Source of the DNA: an uncultured Acidobacteriia bacterium
GTDB lineage: Bacteria; Acidobacteriota; Terriglobia; Bryobacterales; Bryobacteraceae
Assembly: GCA_903923395.1 (NCBI GenBank)
Contig: CAIXXM010000147.1
Coordinates: 42,020 to 106,019 of the forward strand
Direction: 5' to 3'
DNA length: 64,000 nucleotides
Shown here: positions 50,935-60,223 of the stretch, in pieces
Position numbering within the stretch: the first letter of the stretch is position 1
How the letters are laid out: every line of letters begins with the position of its first letter
Made by a program: the position numbers and the translations under genes
The notes under the pieces: model-generated
Told to the model about the DNA's origin: nothing
Seen by the model: only the letters and a program-made list of their open reading frames with translations
Database searches by the model: none

Positions 50935-50975
50935 GCGGGCCAGACAGGTAGTATTGTCTGGCCCGCTCATTTTGT
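50935..50975 (+). terminator. Intercistronic terminator between dnaK and dnaJ
   Basis: A perfect 12-bp stem (GCGGGCCAGACA, 50935-50946, with TGTCTGGCCCGC, 50955-50966), 8-nt loop and TCATTTTG. It would limit read-through to dnaJ, so DnaK would be made in excess of DnaJ. Confidence 0.82.
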
Positions 50976-50992
50976 AAGTTTGTATTATTCCC

Positions 50993-52198
50993 ATGCCGAC
51001 GACGCCAAAACACGATTACTACAAAACGCTGGGTGTGGACCGGGGTGCTTCGGACGAAGAGCTTCGCAAGGCTTACCGGAAGCTCGCCCGCAAGTACCAC
51101 CCGGATCTGAATCCCGGCGACAAATCGGCGGAAGACCGTTTCAAGAACGTGCAGGAAGCGTATGACGTTCTGAGTGATTCCAACAAGCGGTCGATGTACG
51201 ACCAAGTGGGCTATTACTCGGATCACGGCTTCCCGGGCGCGGGCGGCGGCGGGCCGAAGACCGGTCCGAACATGGACTTCAGCGGCTTTGATTTCTCTGA
51301 GTTCTTCCGGCAGGGTGGCGGTCATGCGGATCCAGAGACCGGATACTCGGCGCGTTCCAGCGGTGCGGGTTCTGAGGGCCGCGGGACTTTCAAAGACATC
51401 TTCAGCCAGTTCTTCAAGAACGGCGGGGAAGAGGCGACGGAAACCGGTGGTCCGGAGAAGGGTTCGGATCTCGAGTACGTCCTAAACATCGATTTTTGGC
51501 AGGCCATCAAAGGCACGCAGGCGAAGATCAACGTTACCCGGTACAACGAATGCGGAACTTGCCGCGGCACTGGTGGCAAAGATGCCAGCTCCGTTGCGTG
51601 CGGGCAGTGTAATGGCACAGGCCAAGTGACTCAGATGGCCGGGAACATGAAGTTCAACCTGACCTGTCCGAAGTGCAATGGCCGGGGGCGGCTGAAAAAC
51701 TCCTGCGCGACCTGTGCGGGCGAAGGGCGGATTGCGGAGACGGAGTCCGTCGAAATCCGGATTCCCTCGGGTGCACAGGATGGCAGCCGGTTGCGTGTGG
51801 CCGGCAAAGGTAACGCAGGCCGAATGGGTGGACCCTCCGGCGACCTCTACATCACTACGCGCGTCCAGGAACACAAGGTTTTCCGGCGCGAAGGCGATAA
51901 CATCCACATGAAAGTTCCCATCAACGTTTGGGAGGCTGGCCTGGGCGCCAAGATTGAAGTTCCCACGATTGACGGGAAGACCCTCTTGAAAATTCCGCCC
52001 GGAACGCAGAATAATCAAAAGTTCCGGTTGCGGGAACGCGGTGTTTTCAATCCGCGCAAAGACACCCGGGGTGACCAGATCGTGCAGGTTGTGTTGAAGG
52101 CTCCCATGGTGCAGGATGAAAGGACCAAGGAACTGCTGCGCGAACTGGCGACGCTGCATCCGGAAGACGTGCGGGAAGAACTGTGGAAAGAGGTCTAG
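50993..52198 (+). CDS. dnaJ: Chaperone DnaJ (Hsp40)
   Basis: 401 aa, stimulates the DnaK ATPase. J domain with HPD (residues about 5-70), a Gly/Phe-rich linker ([20 protein letters not shown]), four CxxCxGxG zinc repeats ([32 protein letters not shown]), then the two beta-barrel C-terminal domains. Type I DnaJ. No clear ribosome-binding site in front. The stop is 7 bp before hspR. Confidence 0.95.
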   Translation: MPTTPKHDYYKTLGVDRGASDEELRKAYRKLARKYHPDLNPGDKSAEDRFKNVQEAYDVLSDSNKRSMYDQVGYYSDHGFPGAGGGGPKTGPNMDFSGFDFSEFFRQGGGHADPETGYSARSSGAGSEGRGTFKDIFSQFFKNGGEEATETGGPEKGSDLEYVLNIDFWQAIKGTQAKINVTRYNECGTCRGTGGKDASSVACGQCNGTGQVTQMAGNMKFNLTCPKCNGRGRLKNSCATCAGEGRIAETESVEIRIPSGAQDGSRLRVAGKGNAGRMGGPSGDLYITTRVQEHKVFRREGDNIHMKVPINVWEAGLGAKIEVPTIDGKTLLKIPPGTQNNQKFRLRERGVFNPRKDTRGDQIVQVVLKAPMVQDERTKELLRELATLHPEDVREELWKEV

Positions 52199-52204
52199 AA
52201 AGCA

Positions 52205-52591
52205 ATGCGAGCGAAGTCCAAGGCCGCGTACATGATCTCCTCGGTCGCTGAGCAGTATGGTGTCCACCCCCAGACACTGCGGCTCTATGAGCGGGAAGGC
52301 TTGCTCAAGCCCAGCCGCAGTGACGGCAACACGCGGTTGTATACCGATGAGGATCTGGAGCGCCTGGAAGTCATCCTGCATTTGACGCGGGATCTGGGTG
52401 TGAATCTGGCCGGCGTGGAGATTATTCTCAACATGCGCCAAAAGATGGAAGCGATGCAGGGCCAGATTGAAGAGTTCGTGCAGACGCTGAACCGGGAGCT
52501 GGCGAACCGCCCGAGGGTGGAACGCACGGAAGACCGCAACTCACTGGTGCCTGTGATTACCTTCGTGCCGGCAAAACGGCGCAGTTCGTAG
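52205..52591 (+). CDS. hspR: MerR-type heat-shock repressor HspR
   Basis: 128 aa. N-terminal MerR winged helix (SVAEQYGVHPQTLRLYEREGLLKPSRSDGNTRLYTDEDLERLEVI) and a C-terminal coiled coil. Placement directly after dnaJ identifies it as HspR, which represses the dnaK operon by binding HAIR boxes and uses DnaK as co-repressor in known cases. grpE is absent from the cluster. Confidence 0.9.
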   Translation: MRAKSKAAYMISSVAEQYGVHPQTLRLYEREGLLKPSRSDGNTRLYTDEDLERLEVILHLTRDLGVNLAGVEIILNMRQKMEAMQGQIEEFVQTLNRELANRPRVERTEDRNSLVPVITFVPAKRRSS

Positions 52592-52600
52592 GCTGACGCT

Positions 52601-53095
52601 GTGAAATTGCCGTCCTGGATCGCTCTCGGCTGTCTGGTGACTTTCGCCAGTGCTGCGGAGGAACCTTTGTGGAACTTGCCATCCGATCTTGCGGGCAAGA
52701 CCGAAAAGGCGTCCTTCCGGCGCGGCTATGCGGTTGGCACCTGGATCAATCCCTTCTACCTGCGCGGCGATTTTGACGGCGATGGCAAGCCCGACTATGC
52801 GCTGTTGGTGGAAAGCCAACCGGATCACAAGAAGGGCCTTGTCATCTGGCTTTCTGCCCTGCCGAACTCCAAAGGCATTTTTATCGGGGCGGGCACCAAA
52901 TTTCAAGAGACAGATGACTGGACCTTCTTTGATGCCTGGCAGGTGCACACCAGTAAAGTGGTTCGGCAGGGCGCATCAGAGGAAAAGCCACCTCACCCCC
53001 GGGGCGAGTCCATTCTGATTGAGAAATCAGAATCTGCCAGCGGCTTGCTCTACTGGGATGGCAGAAGAATCCGCTGGTACCAGCAGGCCGACTGA
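52601..53095 (+). CDS. Secreted protein with an EF-hand/FG-GAP-like motif
   Basis: 164 aa. Signal peptide (MKLPSWIALGCLVTFASAAEE) and a single calcium-binding-like loop GDFDGDGKPDYALLV as in FG-GAP/VCBS propellers, but only one repeat. Function unknown. The start GTG at 52601 lies 9 bp after the hspR stop. Confidence 0.7.
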   Translation: MKLPSWIALGCLVTFASAAEEPLWNLPSDLAGKTEKASFRRGYAVGTWINPFYLRGDFDGDGKPDYALLVESQPDHKKGLVIWLSALPNSKGIFIGAGTKFQETDDWTFFDAWQVHTSKVVRQGASEEKPPHPRGESILIEKSESASGLLYWDGRRIRWYQQAD

Positions 53096-53171
53096 CCTGC
53101 GTGCCCCTCTGCACGAAAACATAAGCGGCATTGCCCCGCCCTGCATCCATTCCTATTTACACTGGAGTGAC

Positions 53172-54338
53172 ATGGCTTTCCGCGGCGTTGACTATCTTCT
53201 CTTCGATTCCCAGCTTTCTGAACAGGAACTTCTGGTCCGGCAATCCGCCCGGCGCTTTATTGAGGAACAGGCCATGCCTGTGATCCGGGAGTGCTGGCGC
53301 GACGGGCGCTTTCCCACGCAGCTGATCCGCGAATTCGGCGAGATGGGCTTCCTCGGTGCGAACCTGGAGGGCTACGGCTGTGCCGGCATGAGCAACGTGG
53401 AATATGGCCTGGTGATGCAGGAAATCGAGCGTTGCGATTCCGGTCTGCGCAGTTTCGTCTCGGTGCAGGGTGCGCTGGTGATGTACCCGCTCTACACCTA
53501 CGGTTCGGAAGAACAGAAAAACCGCTGGCTGCCGAAGCTGCAGACCGGCGAGGCCATCGGTTGTTTCGGCCTCACCGAGCCGGATTTCGGCTCCAACCCC
53601 GGCGGCATGAAGACCCGTGCGGTCCGGGATGGCAATGAGTGGATTCTCAATGGCGAAAAAGCCTGGATTACCAATGGCGGCGTTGCGGATCTGGCAATCG
53701 TCTGGGCGCATACCGACGATGGAGTCCGCGGCTTCCTGGTGGAGCGCGGTACGCCGGGCTACTCCGTGACGGACATTCATGGCAAGGTTTCGATGCGGGC
53801 CTCGGTCACGTCCAGCCTCGCCTTCAATGATTGCCGGATTCCGCTCGAAAACATGCTGCCGGGCGTGAAAGGTCTCAAGGGTCCGCTGAGTTGTCTGTCA
53901 CAGGCGCGGCACGGCATCGGCTGGGGCGTGATCGGTGCCGCGATGGATTGCTACGAGACGGCCCGCAGCTATACGCTGGCGAGGGTTCAGTTCGACAACC
54001 GCCCGATTGCATCTCACCAGTTGGTGCAGGAAAAGCTGGCGTGGATGATCACGGAGATTACAAAAGCCCAGCTGTTGGCGCTGCACTGCGGCCGCTTGAA
54101 AGACAAGGGCAAGCTGGAACCTGCCCATATTTCCATGCTGAAACGCAACAATGTGGCCATGGCGCTGGAGTGCGCGCGCCTCAGCCGCGACCTTCTCGGT
54201 GCGAACGGGATCATGGACGAGTATCCTATAATGCGACACTTGTGCAATCTCGAAACCGTAAAAACCTATGAAGGAACCGACCACATCCATGCCCTCGTCA
54301 TCGGAGAACGCGTCACCGGAATCCCGGCCTACCGGTAG
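53172..54338 (+). CDS. gcdH: Acyl-CoA dehydrogenase, glutaryl-CoA dehydrogenase type
   Basis: 388 aa FAD enzyme of the glutaryl-CoA dehydrogenase group. Features: FGLTEPDFGSNPGGMKTRA, WILNGEKAWITNGGVADLAIVWA, the active-site Glu in KTYEGTDHIHALVIG, and R-x-L-x-G-x-N-G (RDLLGANGIMDEY). The enzyme oxidises glutaryl-CoA and decarboxylates it to crotonyl-CoA in lysine/tryptophan breakdown. A ribosome-binding site GGAG 5 nt before ATG 53172 is clear; a longer frame from 53019 extends into the preceding gene. The end overlaps the next gene by 71 bp if that gene starts at 54268. Confidence 0.92.
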   Translation: MAFRGVDYLLFDSQLSEQELLVRQSARRFIEEQAMPVIRECWRDGRFPTQLIREFGEMGFLGANLEGYGCAGMSNVEYGLVMQEIERCDSGLRSFVSVQGALVMYPLYTYGSEEQKNRWLPKLQTGEAIGCFGLTEPDFGSNPGGMKTRAVRDGNEWILNGEKAWITNGGVADLAIVWAHTDDGVRGFLVERGTPGYSVTDIHGKVSMRASVTSSLAFNDCRIPLENMLPGVKGLKGPLSCLSQARHGIGWGVIGAAMDCYETARSYTLARVQFDNRPIASHQLVQEKLAWMITEITKAQLLALHCGRLKDKGKLEPAHISMLKRNNVAMALECARLSRDLLGANGIMDEYPIMRHLCNLETVKTYEGTDHIHALVIGERVTGIPAYR

Positions 54339-56379
54339 CGCGAACGCGGTTCCCGCCGTTCTCTTTGCCGCTACCATTCTCATCAGCGCATTTCTGCTCT
54401 TCCAAGTCCAGCCGCTGATCGCCAAATTGATCCTGCCCTGGTTCGGCGGCTCAGCCGCTGTTTGGACCAGTTGCATGCTCTTCTTCCAGCTCGCCCTTTT
54501 GGGCGGCTACGGCTATGCCCACTGGCTGAACGGTCGCAAGGGCATGAGCCAGACGTGGATCCACCTCGGTCTGCTGGCGCTGAGTTTACTCACTCTCCCG
54601 ATTCTGCCGTCAGCGTGGTGGAAACCTGTAGGCGGTGAAGACCCGCTCTTGCGGATCCTCGGTCTGCTGGCCGCCACCGTTGGCCTGCCCTATTTCCTGC
54701 TATCCTCCACGAGTCCACTGCTCCAATCCTGGTATGCGCGCAGCCGCGGGGGTGTCATGCCTTACCGCTTCTTCGCCCTTTCCAATGCGGGTTCCATGCT
54801 GGGGCTGCTCACTTACCCCGTCCTGGTGGAACCTTATCTGACCAGTTACCAGCAGGCGTGGATGTGGTCCGGCACTTACATCGCCTTTGTCGCGGTCTGC
54901 ATTACTGTCGCGTTCCGTTCGCGGCACGGGGTCGCCGCTCAGCGCGCCGCGGAGGCTGCCTCCACCCCACCCACCTGGATGGACCGCATCATCTGGATGA
55001 GCCTCGCCGCCGCTGCCTCGGCACTGCTGCTTTCGGTCACCAACCACATCACGCAGAACATCGCCGCGATTCCCTTCCTCTGGGTGTTGCCGCTCAGCCT
55101 CTATCTGCTGAGTTTCATCCTCTGCTTTGACAGCGACCGCTGGTATAGCCGCTGGCTCTTCACGCGCATGGCCGCGGGTGCCATCCCTGCCCTCGCGTAT
55201 GCCATTTCCGATGAGAGCAATATCTCCAACCTCAAGCTCGCCGTGGCTACTTTCTGCGGACTGCTCTTCGTCCTCTTCATGGTTTGCCACGGCGAAGTGG
55301 CGCGCCGCCGTCCGGCCCCTGCATTTCTGACGGAGTTCTACCTGATGGTGTCCGTTGGTGGAGCGATCGGCGGTTTACTGATTGCTGTGGGTGCTCCCTA
55401 CTTCTTCAACGCCCTCTATGATCTGCCTGTGGTGATCTCGCTCACCGGCATCCTTCTGGTCCTGCTGCTGATCCGCGATAAAGATGGCATCGAAGACTGG
55501 AAGATCCTGGTCCCTGTCTCCGTGATCATTGCGCTTGGCACCACGGCGTTTCTTATCCGGGACACCTACAACTCCTTCGGCGATACCAAAGCCCTGGCGC
55601 GCAATTTCTATGGCGCTCTCAAGGTGACAGACCATTCGACGGATGGCGGCTATGGGCCCGCGCGCCGTTTGACGCATGGCACCATTGATCACGGCGAGCA
55701 GTTCCTGTGGCCGCAGAACCAGCGCCGCGCCACCACGTATTACTCCCAGAAGTCCGGCGTTGGCCTTGCCATCAAAGCTCTGCAATTGGAAGGGCCGATG
55801 CATGTGGGTGTGATTGGCCTGGGTGCAGGCACTTTGAGCACTTATGCACGGCCCATCGACAAGTACCGCATCTATGACATCAATCCGCTGGTGGTCGATA
55901 TTGCCAATAAGTACTTCACCTTCCTGAAGAACTGCATGGCACCGAAGACCATCGTGCTGGGCGATGCCCGCTTGCAACTGGAGAAGGAACCGCCGCAGGG
56001 CTTCGATGTCCTCGCTGTGGACGCTTTCTCTGGTGACGCGATTCCCGTCCACTTGCTCACGCATGAGGCCTTCCAGCTCTACTGGAAGCATCTCAAGCCG
56101 AACGGCATTCTCGCTGTCCACGTCTCCAACAAGTACCTGGAGTTGGGACCCGTGGTGAAGCAACTGGCCCAGTTGGATCACAAGCAGGCAACGCTGGTTA
56201 GCAACAGCGATATCGATGCCGAGGAAGTTTCCACCGCGGACTGGGTGCTCATCACGAACAAACCCGGTTTCCATGATCTGCCCGAAGTGAAAGCCGGTGC
56301 GGAGAAGGTGGAAGTGCGGCCCGGTCTACGGCCGTGGACCGACGATTACAGCAACCTGTACCAGATCCTGATGCACTGA
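54268..56379 (+). CDS. Membrane protein with C-terminal spermidine synthase-like domain
   Basis: About 703 aa. N-terminal 10-12 membrane helices (from AVLFAATILISAFLLFQVQPLIAKLILPWFGG to about 435), then a class I methyltransferase/aminopropyltransferase fold (HVGVIGLGAGTLSTYA, RIYDINPLVVDIA, GDARLQLEKEPPQGFDVLAVDAFSGDAIPVHLL). Fused membrane-spermidine-synthase-like proteins are common; the substrate and the true reaction are not known. Starting ATG 54268 or 54289; either overlaps gcdH. The SD in front is poor. Confidence 0.85.
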   Translation: MKEPTTSMPSSSENASPESRPTGSANAVPAVLFAATILISAFLLFQVQPLIAKLILPWFGGSAAVWTSCMLFFQLALLGGYGYAHWLNGRKGMSQTWIHLGLLALSLLTLPILPSAWWKPVGGEDPLLRILGLLAATVGLPYFLLSSTSPLLQSWYARSRGGVMPYRFFALSNAGSMLGLLTYPVLVEPYLTSYQQAWMWSGTYIAFVAVCITVAFRSRHGVAAQRAAEAASTPPTWMDRIIWMSLAAAASALLLSVTNHITQNIAAIPFLWVLPLSLYLLSFILCFDSDRWYSRWLFTRMAAGAIPALAYAISDESNISNLKLAVATFCGLLFVLFMVCHGEVARRRPAPAFLTEFYLMVSVGGAIGGLLIAVGAPYFFNALYDLPVVISLTGILLVLLLIRDKDGIEDWKILVPVSVIIALGTTAFLIRDTYNSFGDTKALARNFYGALKVTDHSTDGGYGPARRLTHGTIDHGEQFLWPQNQRRATTYYSQKSGVGLAIKALQLEGPMHVGVIGLGAGTLSTYARPIDKYRIYDINPLVVDIANKYFTFLKNCMAPKTIVLGDARLQLEKEPPQGFDVLAVDAFSGDAIPVHLLTHEAFQLYWKHLKPNGILAVHVSNKYLELGPVVKQLAQLDHKQATLVSNSDIDAEEVSTADWVLITNKPGFHDLPEVKAGAEKVEVRPGLRPWTDDYSNLYQILMH

Positions 56380-56385
56380 GGAACC

Positions 56386-56433
56386 GCCGCACAACGGGCT
56401 CGCCGTCCGCGTTAAAACGGCGGCCTGTGCGGC
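56386..56433. terminator. Probable bidirectional terminator-like hairpin
   Basis: GCCGCACA (56386-56393) pairs with TGTGCGGC (56426-56433), with an inner stem CGCCGT/ACGGCG (56401-56406, 56417-56422). It lies between convergent genes but has no T run. Confidence 0.4.
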
Positions 56434-56436
56434 TGA

Positions 56437-57306
56437 TTAACGGAGGCGTTCGATCTCTGCGTTGAACTCGCAGCCGATCAACGCCACGGCGGCGATCACA
56501 TACATCCAGATCAGCAGCGCGATGCTTGACCCGACGCTGCCGTAAAGGACGTTGTAGTTCGTGATGTTCCTGACGTACCAGGCGAAGCCGCTGGTGGCAG
56601 CCAGCCAAAGTCCGGTGGCCAGCAGCGCTCCGGGGAAAACTCCTCCCCAGCGCTGCTTCCGGTACGGTCCGTAGTAGTAGAGGATCGACGTCATCGAAAC
56701 GATGGCGGTGAGAGCTACCGCGTAGCGCAACAGCCGGGAAAAGGCCTTCCACGACTCGGAAAGCGGCGTGAGGATGGGATCAATCCGCAGGATCACCAGC
56801 ACTTCGCTCTCGATGGTTCCTCCGAACAGCACGAGCGAGGAGGCGATCACAAGTGGTCCTGTCGCTAGAAATACGAGCATCAACCCCACCGCATTGTGTG
56901 CCACGATGGATCTGCTTTGGGGAACCCTGTAGGCGGCGTTGAAGCCGTCCATCAGGCTTTTGAAGACACTGGAGGCCGCCCAGATGGAGAGGATAACTGC
57001 GACCACCAGCAGCGCAGCCGGCCGGGCACCTTTGTGCTGAAACTGATCCAGAACAATCTGCTCCGTGCCCGGTGGCAGCACTTGCGCGAGAAACTCGGCC
57101 AGTGCCCGCTGCACGTAATCCGCCCGCACTTGAAGAAAGACGGTGGCTGCTGTGGTGAGAACAGGAAAGAAGGAAAGCAGGGCGGAGTAGGCAGCACCTT
57201 TCGCGACCGTAAACAGCCCGTCGTCGAAGCAGGAAATGGTGGTTTTCTTAAGTAAGTAAGGCAGGTTCGCGAGGATCCGCTTCCAATCTGGCGTTTCACT
57301 CACCAT
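56437..57306 (-). CDS. YihY/BrkB-family membrane protein
   Basis: 289 aa, six membrane helices typical of the YihY/virulence factor BrkB family. Features: VAKGAAYSALLSFFPVLTTAATV near the start and the conserved last stretch (GSSIALLIWMYVIAAVALIGCEFNAEIERLR). The family was once annotated as RNase BN; the function is undefined. Start ATG 57306. It is preceded by a non-coding stretch with a dispersed repeat. Confidence 0.9.
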   Translation of the reverse strand: MVSETPDWKRILANLPYLLKKTTISCFDDGLFTVAKGAAYSALLSFFPVLTTAATVFLQVRADYVQRALAEFLAQVLPPGTEQIVLDQFQHKGARPAALLVVAVILSIWAASSVFKSLMDGFNAAYRVPQSRSIVAHNAVGLMLVFLATGPLVIASSLVLFGGTIESEVLVILRIDPILTPLSESWKAFSRLLRYAVALTAIVSMTSILYYYGPYRKQRWGGVFPGALLATGLWLAATSGFAWYVRNITNYNVLYGSVGSSIALLIWMYVIAAVALIGCEFNAEIERLR

Positions 57307-57420
57307 GGGGACAATGTTCCCACACCTGCCCGCAGGCTAGTGGTCTGATTCACAACTTCAGTGGATGATTCAGGCCGGAAATGGGGTACCCTGGAATACT
57401 TTCCTGCGTCCATCTGTATC

Positions 57421-57494
57421 TATCGCTCGATGTTCGTGCGCCATTCTGGCGCGCGTGCCCAAGGCAGAGACAACTTCCCGAAACAGGCGGTGTA
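57421..57494. repeat. Dispersed hairpin repeat, copy 2
   Basis: Matches 48409-48481 across about 74 bp, with the core hairpin GCGCCA (57438-57443), TTC loop and TGGCGC (57447-57452). It sits between the BrkB and DedA genes; the rest of 57307-57516 holds nothing recognisable. Confidence 0.85.
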
Positions 57495-57516
57495 CCATTC
57501 TGTGTGAAGCACTCCA

Positions 57517-58149
57517 CTAGTGCTTCTTGCGCGCTTCGATGATCACGGGAAGGATGGAGAGCAGGATGATTCCAATCACCACCTTCTCGAAGTTATGGCG
57601 GACAATTTCAATCTGGCCGAGCTTGTAACCGAGCGTGGTCATGAACGCGATCCACAGCACGCCGCCGAAGAGGCTGAAGGAAAGAAAGCGCGCGTAGGGC
57701 ATTTCCGCAACGCCCGAAATGAAGGGTGTACAGGTCCGGATGATGGGAATGAACCGCGCATAGACCACGGCGCGAACACCGTACTTCTCATAGAAGGCCT
57801 TGGTGCGCTTCAAGTGATCCGGGTGGAAGAACTTGCTTTCCGGGCGGCTGAAGATGCGGGGACCAGCTTGCTTGCCGAGAAAGTAGCCGACGTTATCGCC
57901 CAGGATCGCGGCGATCATGAGCAGGCCGGCGAGAGCATAGACATTCACGCCCGAGGCGCCGCTGGCCACGCCGATGCTGAACAGAAGAGAGTCGCCGGGC
58001 AGGAAGAAACCAACCAGCAACCCGGTTTCCGCGAAGACGATCCCGCAGAGCGCCAGCGTTCCCAGAGGATTTACCAGCAGAGTCCGAACAAGCTCCAGGA
58101 GCTTGTTCGGGTCTTTAATCGCCAGCAGGAAGTCAATGATTGGTTGCAT
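57517..58149 (-). CDS. DedA-family membrane protein
   Basis: 210 aa, four to six helices with the SNARE-associated/DedA core: ETGLLVGFFLPGDSLLFSIG, DNVGYFLGKQAGPRIF, and the motif RAVVYARFIPIIRTCTPFISGVAEMPYARFL. These proteins are thought to scramble or flip phospholipid or undecaprenyl phosphate. Five bp after ppiD on the same strand. Confidence 0.9.
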   Translation of the reverse strand: MQPIIDFLLAIKDPNKLLELVRTLLVNPLGTLALCGIVFAETGLLVGFFLPGDSLLFSIGVASGASGVNVYALAGLLMIAAILGDNVGYFLGKQAGPRIFSRPESKFFHPDHLKRTKAFYEKYGVRAVVYARFIPIIRTCTPFISGVAEMPYARFLSFSLFGGVLWIAFMTTLGYKLGQIEIVRHNFEKVVIGIILLSILPVIIEARKKH

Positions 58150-58154
58150 TCGGT

Positions 58155-60083
58155 TTACCGGGACTTGTAGGAACTGAGCAACTGTTCCTTCACGTCTTTA
58201 TGGACCTTGAGCGAGCCTGACTTTTCCAGACGCTCCATGAGACCGGTTTCGAAGAAGGTGCCGCGTTCCTGGCTCTTCTTCTGCTTGAGATCATCACGGA
58301 TGGCCTGGCTTTGCGCCATCAGACCGGAGAGATCCGGCTCCGTCTTCGAGATCACCTTGACCACGAAGCGACTGCCCTGCGCTGCAAAGGGTCCGGCAAC
58401 GCTACCAACCGGTTTGGAAAACGCTTCTTCAATGATGGCCGCGGTGCCGAGGCCTTCGATGGCGCCGTTGCGGTCCACTTCAGCGGAGGTCTTCACCTCA
58501 TAGCCGCCAGCTTTGGCAGCCTTCGCGAGGTCGCCGCCGGCAGCCTGCACATCTTTGAAAAGTTGATTGGCCTTGTCGATCACCAGCGAGTTCACCTTGT
58601 CCTGCTGCACCTTGCTCTTGACCTGACCCTTGACCTCTTCGAGCGTGGCGGGATGCGCCGCGGTGTAATCGGTGGCGGAGGCGATGACAACCTTGCCATC
58701 CTTCAGCACCACAGGGCCCGCCGTAACTTCGCCTTTGCGGAGACCGCTGGTGGCGTCGTCAAATTCCTTTTCGGAACCAACCTGCGGAATCGGGTCACCG
58801 GCCTGCACGTTGGCCGCGATGACCGGAACGGTGCCAACAGCGGCGGCTGCCTTTTCCGGATGCAGAGGATCTTTGCGGAGTTCAGACAGAGCCTTGTCGG
58901 CCGCCTGTTGCATCAGGCTGTTGCCAGCGCGCTTCCGCATATCTTCGGCGATTTGGGCCTTCACTTCTTCATAAGGCTTCAAGTGTGCTTCTTCGCGCGC
59001 CAGAACCTGCAGAATGTGGTAGCCATACATGGTCTTCACCAGACCGCTGACTTCGTTCACCTTGAGCGAGAAAGCGCTCTTTTCGAACTCCGGAACCGTC
59101 TGACCCTTCACGATCCAATCGAGATCGCCGCCCTTGACCGCTGAGCCCGGATCTTCTGAATTCTTGGCGGCCACCGTGGCAAAATCCGCGCCGCCCTTGA
59201 TCTGCTTCAACAGATCTTCGGCCTTCGCCTTGATCTTGGCGTCATTGTTGGCATCAGACTTCAGCAGGATGTGGCGGGCGTGGACGCGTTCTCCCACGCG
59301 GTACTTTTCCTGATCCGCGGTGTACTGCTTGCGCATGTCTTCTTCGGAGATGTTGATGGAGGCCGCGAGCTTCGCAGGCTCAAGCACGATCACCGCCAGC
59401 GTGCGCTTCTCGGGAATGGCGTACTGGGAGCGGCTCCGGTTGAAGAAAGCCTGCATTTCGGCTTCCGTCGGTTCCGCGAGCGCCTGGAATTTGGAGGGAG
59501 GCACGATGGCATATTCCACCTTGATCTTCTCCGTGCGGCGGCGGTATTCGTTCTCCACTTCACGCGGCGAAACAATCACGCCCTGGCTGACGATCTGGCG
59601 GAGCTTGTTCACGGCCAGTTGCTTGGCCATATCCGCTTTCATCATGGCCAGCGTCGCGCCTTCCTGCGCCAACATCGCGTTCAGCATGCCGACATCGACC
59701 TTGCCGTCTTTCACGAACTGCGGCGGAACCTGGTCCATGATTGCGTTGTCGACTTCCTCATCGGAAACCTGGATGCCGAGCTTGGCCGCTTCCTGCGCCA
59801 TGGCACGTTCCGTCACCAACTGATCCAAAACCTGGGGGGCATAAATGCCGAGCAACTCGGCGGGCATCTGGCGGTTGCGGGTGAGGTTGTTGATCGCCTT
59901 GCGGGCTTCCTGGACAGTGATCTTGTCCTTGCCGACTTCCGCGTATACCTGCGCCGATCCGGCGGCCGCGCCCTGTCCCGAACTCGGGATCAGGTACGTG
60001 ATCATCGACAGAGCCACTAGGCCCAACAAACCGCCAAGCATAATACGCACAGCCTTATCACGGCTGCGAAACAGATCGAACAT
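58155..60083 (-). CDS. PpiD/SurA-like peptidyl-prolyl isomerase
   Basis: 642 aa. Membrane anchor (VRIMLGGLLGLVALSMITYLIP, about 10-32), SurA_N-like chaperone segment (about 45-190), parvulin domain (from RVGERVHARHILLKSD to YGYHILQVL, about 270-370), and a long C-terminal chaperone region. PpiD helps fold outer-membrane and periplasmic proteins near SecYEG. It is the first gene of a minus-strand pair with DedA. Confidence 0.92.
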   Translation of the reverse strand: MFDLFRSRDKAVRIMLGGLLGLVALSMITYLIPSSGQGAAAGSAQVYAEVGKDKITVQEARKAINNLTRNRQMPAELLGIYAPQVLDQLVTERAMAQEAAKLGIQVSDEEVDNAIMDQVPPQFVKDGKVDVGMLNAMLAQEGATLAMMKADMAKQLAVNKLRQIVSQGVIVSPREVENEYRRRTEKIKVEYAIVPPSKFQALAEPTEAEMQAFFNRSRSQYAIPEKRTLAVIVLEPAKLAASINISEEDMRKQYTADQEKYRVGERVHARHILLKSDANNDAKIKAKAEDLLKQIKGGADFATVAAKNSEDPGSAVKGGDLDWIVKGQTVPEFEKSAFSLKVNEVSGLVKTMYGYHILQVLAREEAHLKPYEEVKAQIAEDMRKRAGNSLMQQAADKALSELRKDPLHPEKAAAAVGTVPVIAANVQAGDPIPQVGSEKEFDDATSGLRKGEVTAGPVVLKDGKVVIASATDYTAAHPATLEEVKGQVKSKVQQDKVNSLVIDKANQLFKDVQAAGGDLAKAAKAGGYEVKTSAEVDRNGAIEGLGTAAIIEEAFSKPVGSVAGPFAAQGSRFVVKVISKTEPDLSGLMAQSQAIRDDLKQKKSQERGTFFETGLMERLEKSGSLKVHKDVKEQLLSSYKSR

Positions 60084-60223
60084 TGTAAGGGAGGTCTCCT
60101 GCCTGCTGGAACAAAACCTCTATTGTAGCGCGGATAACCACCTTCCGTGGAAATCGTGGCAAGTCAGCGAATATTCAAGGGTTTGCAATCGTATCGAGAC
60201 ATTGGCTTTCTAGCCTGAGAAGG

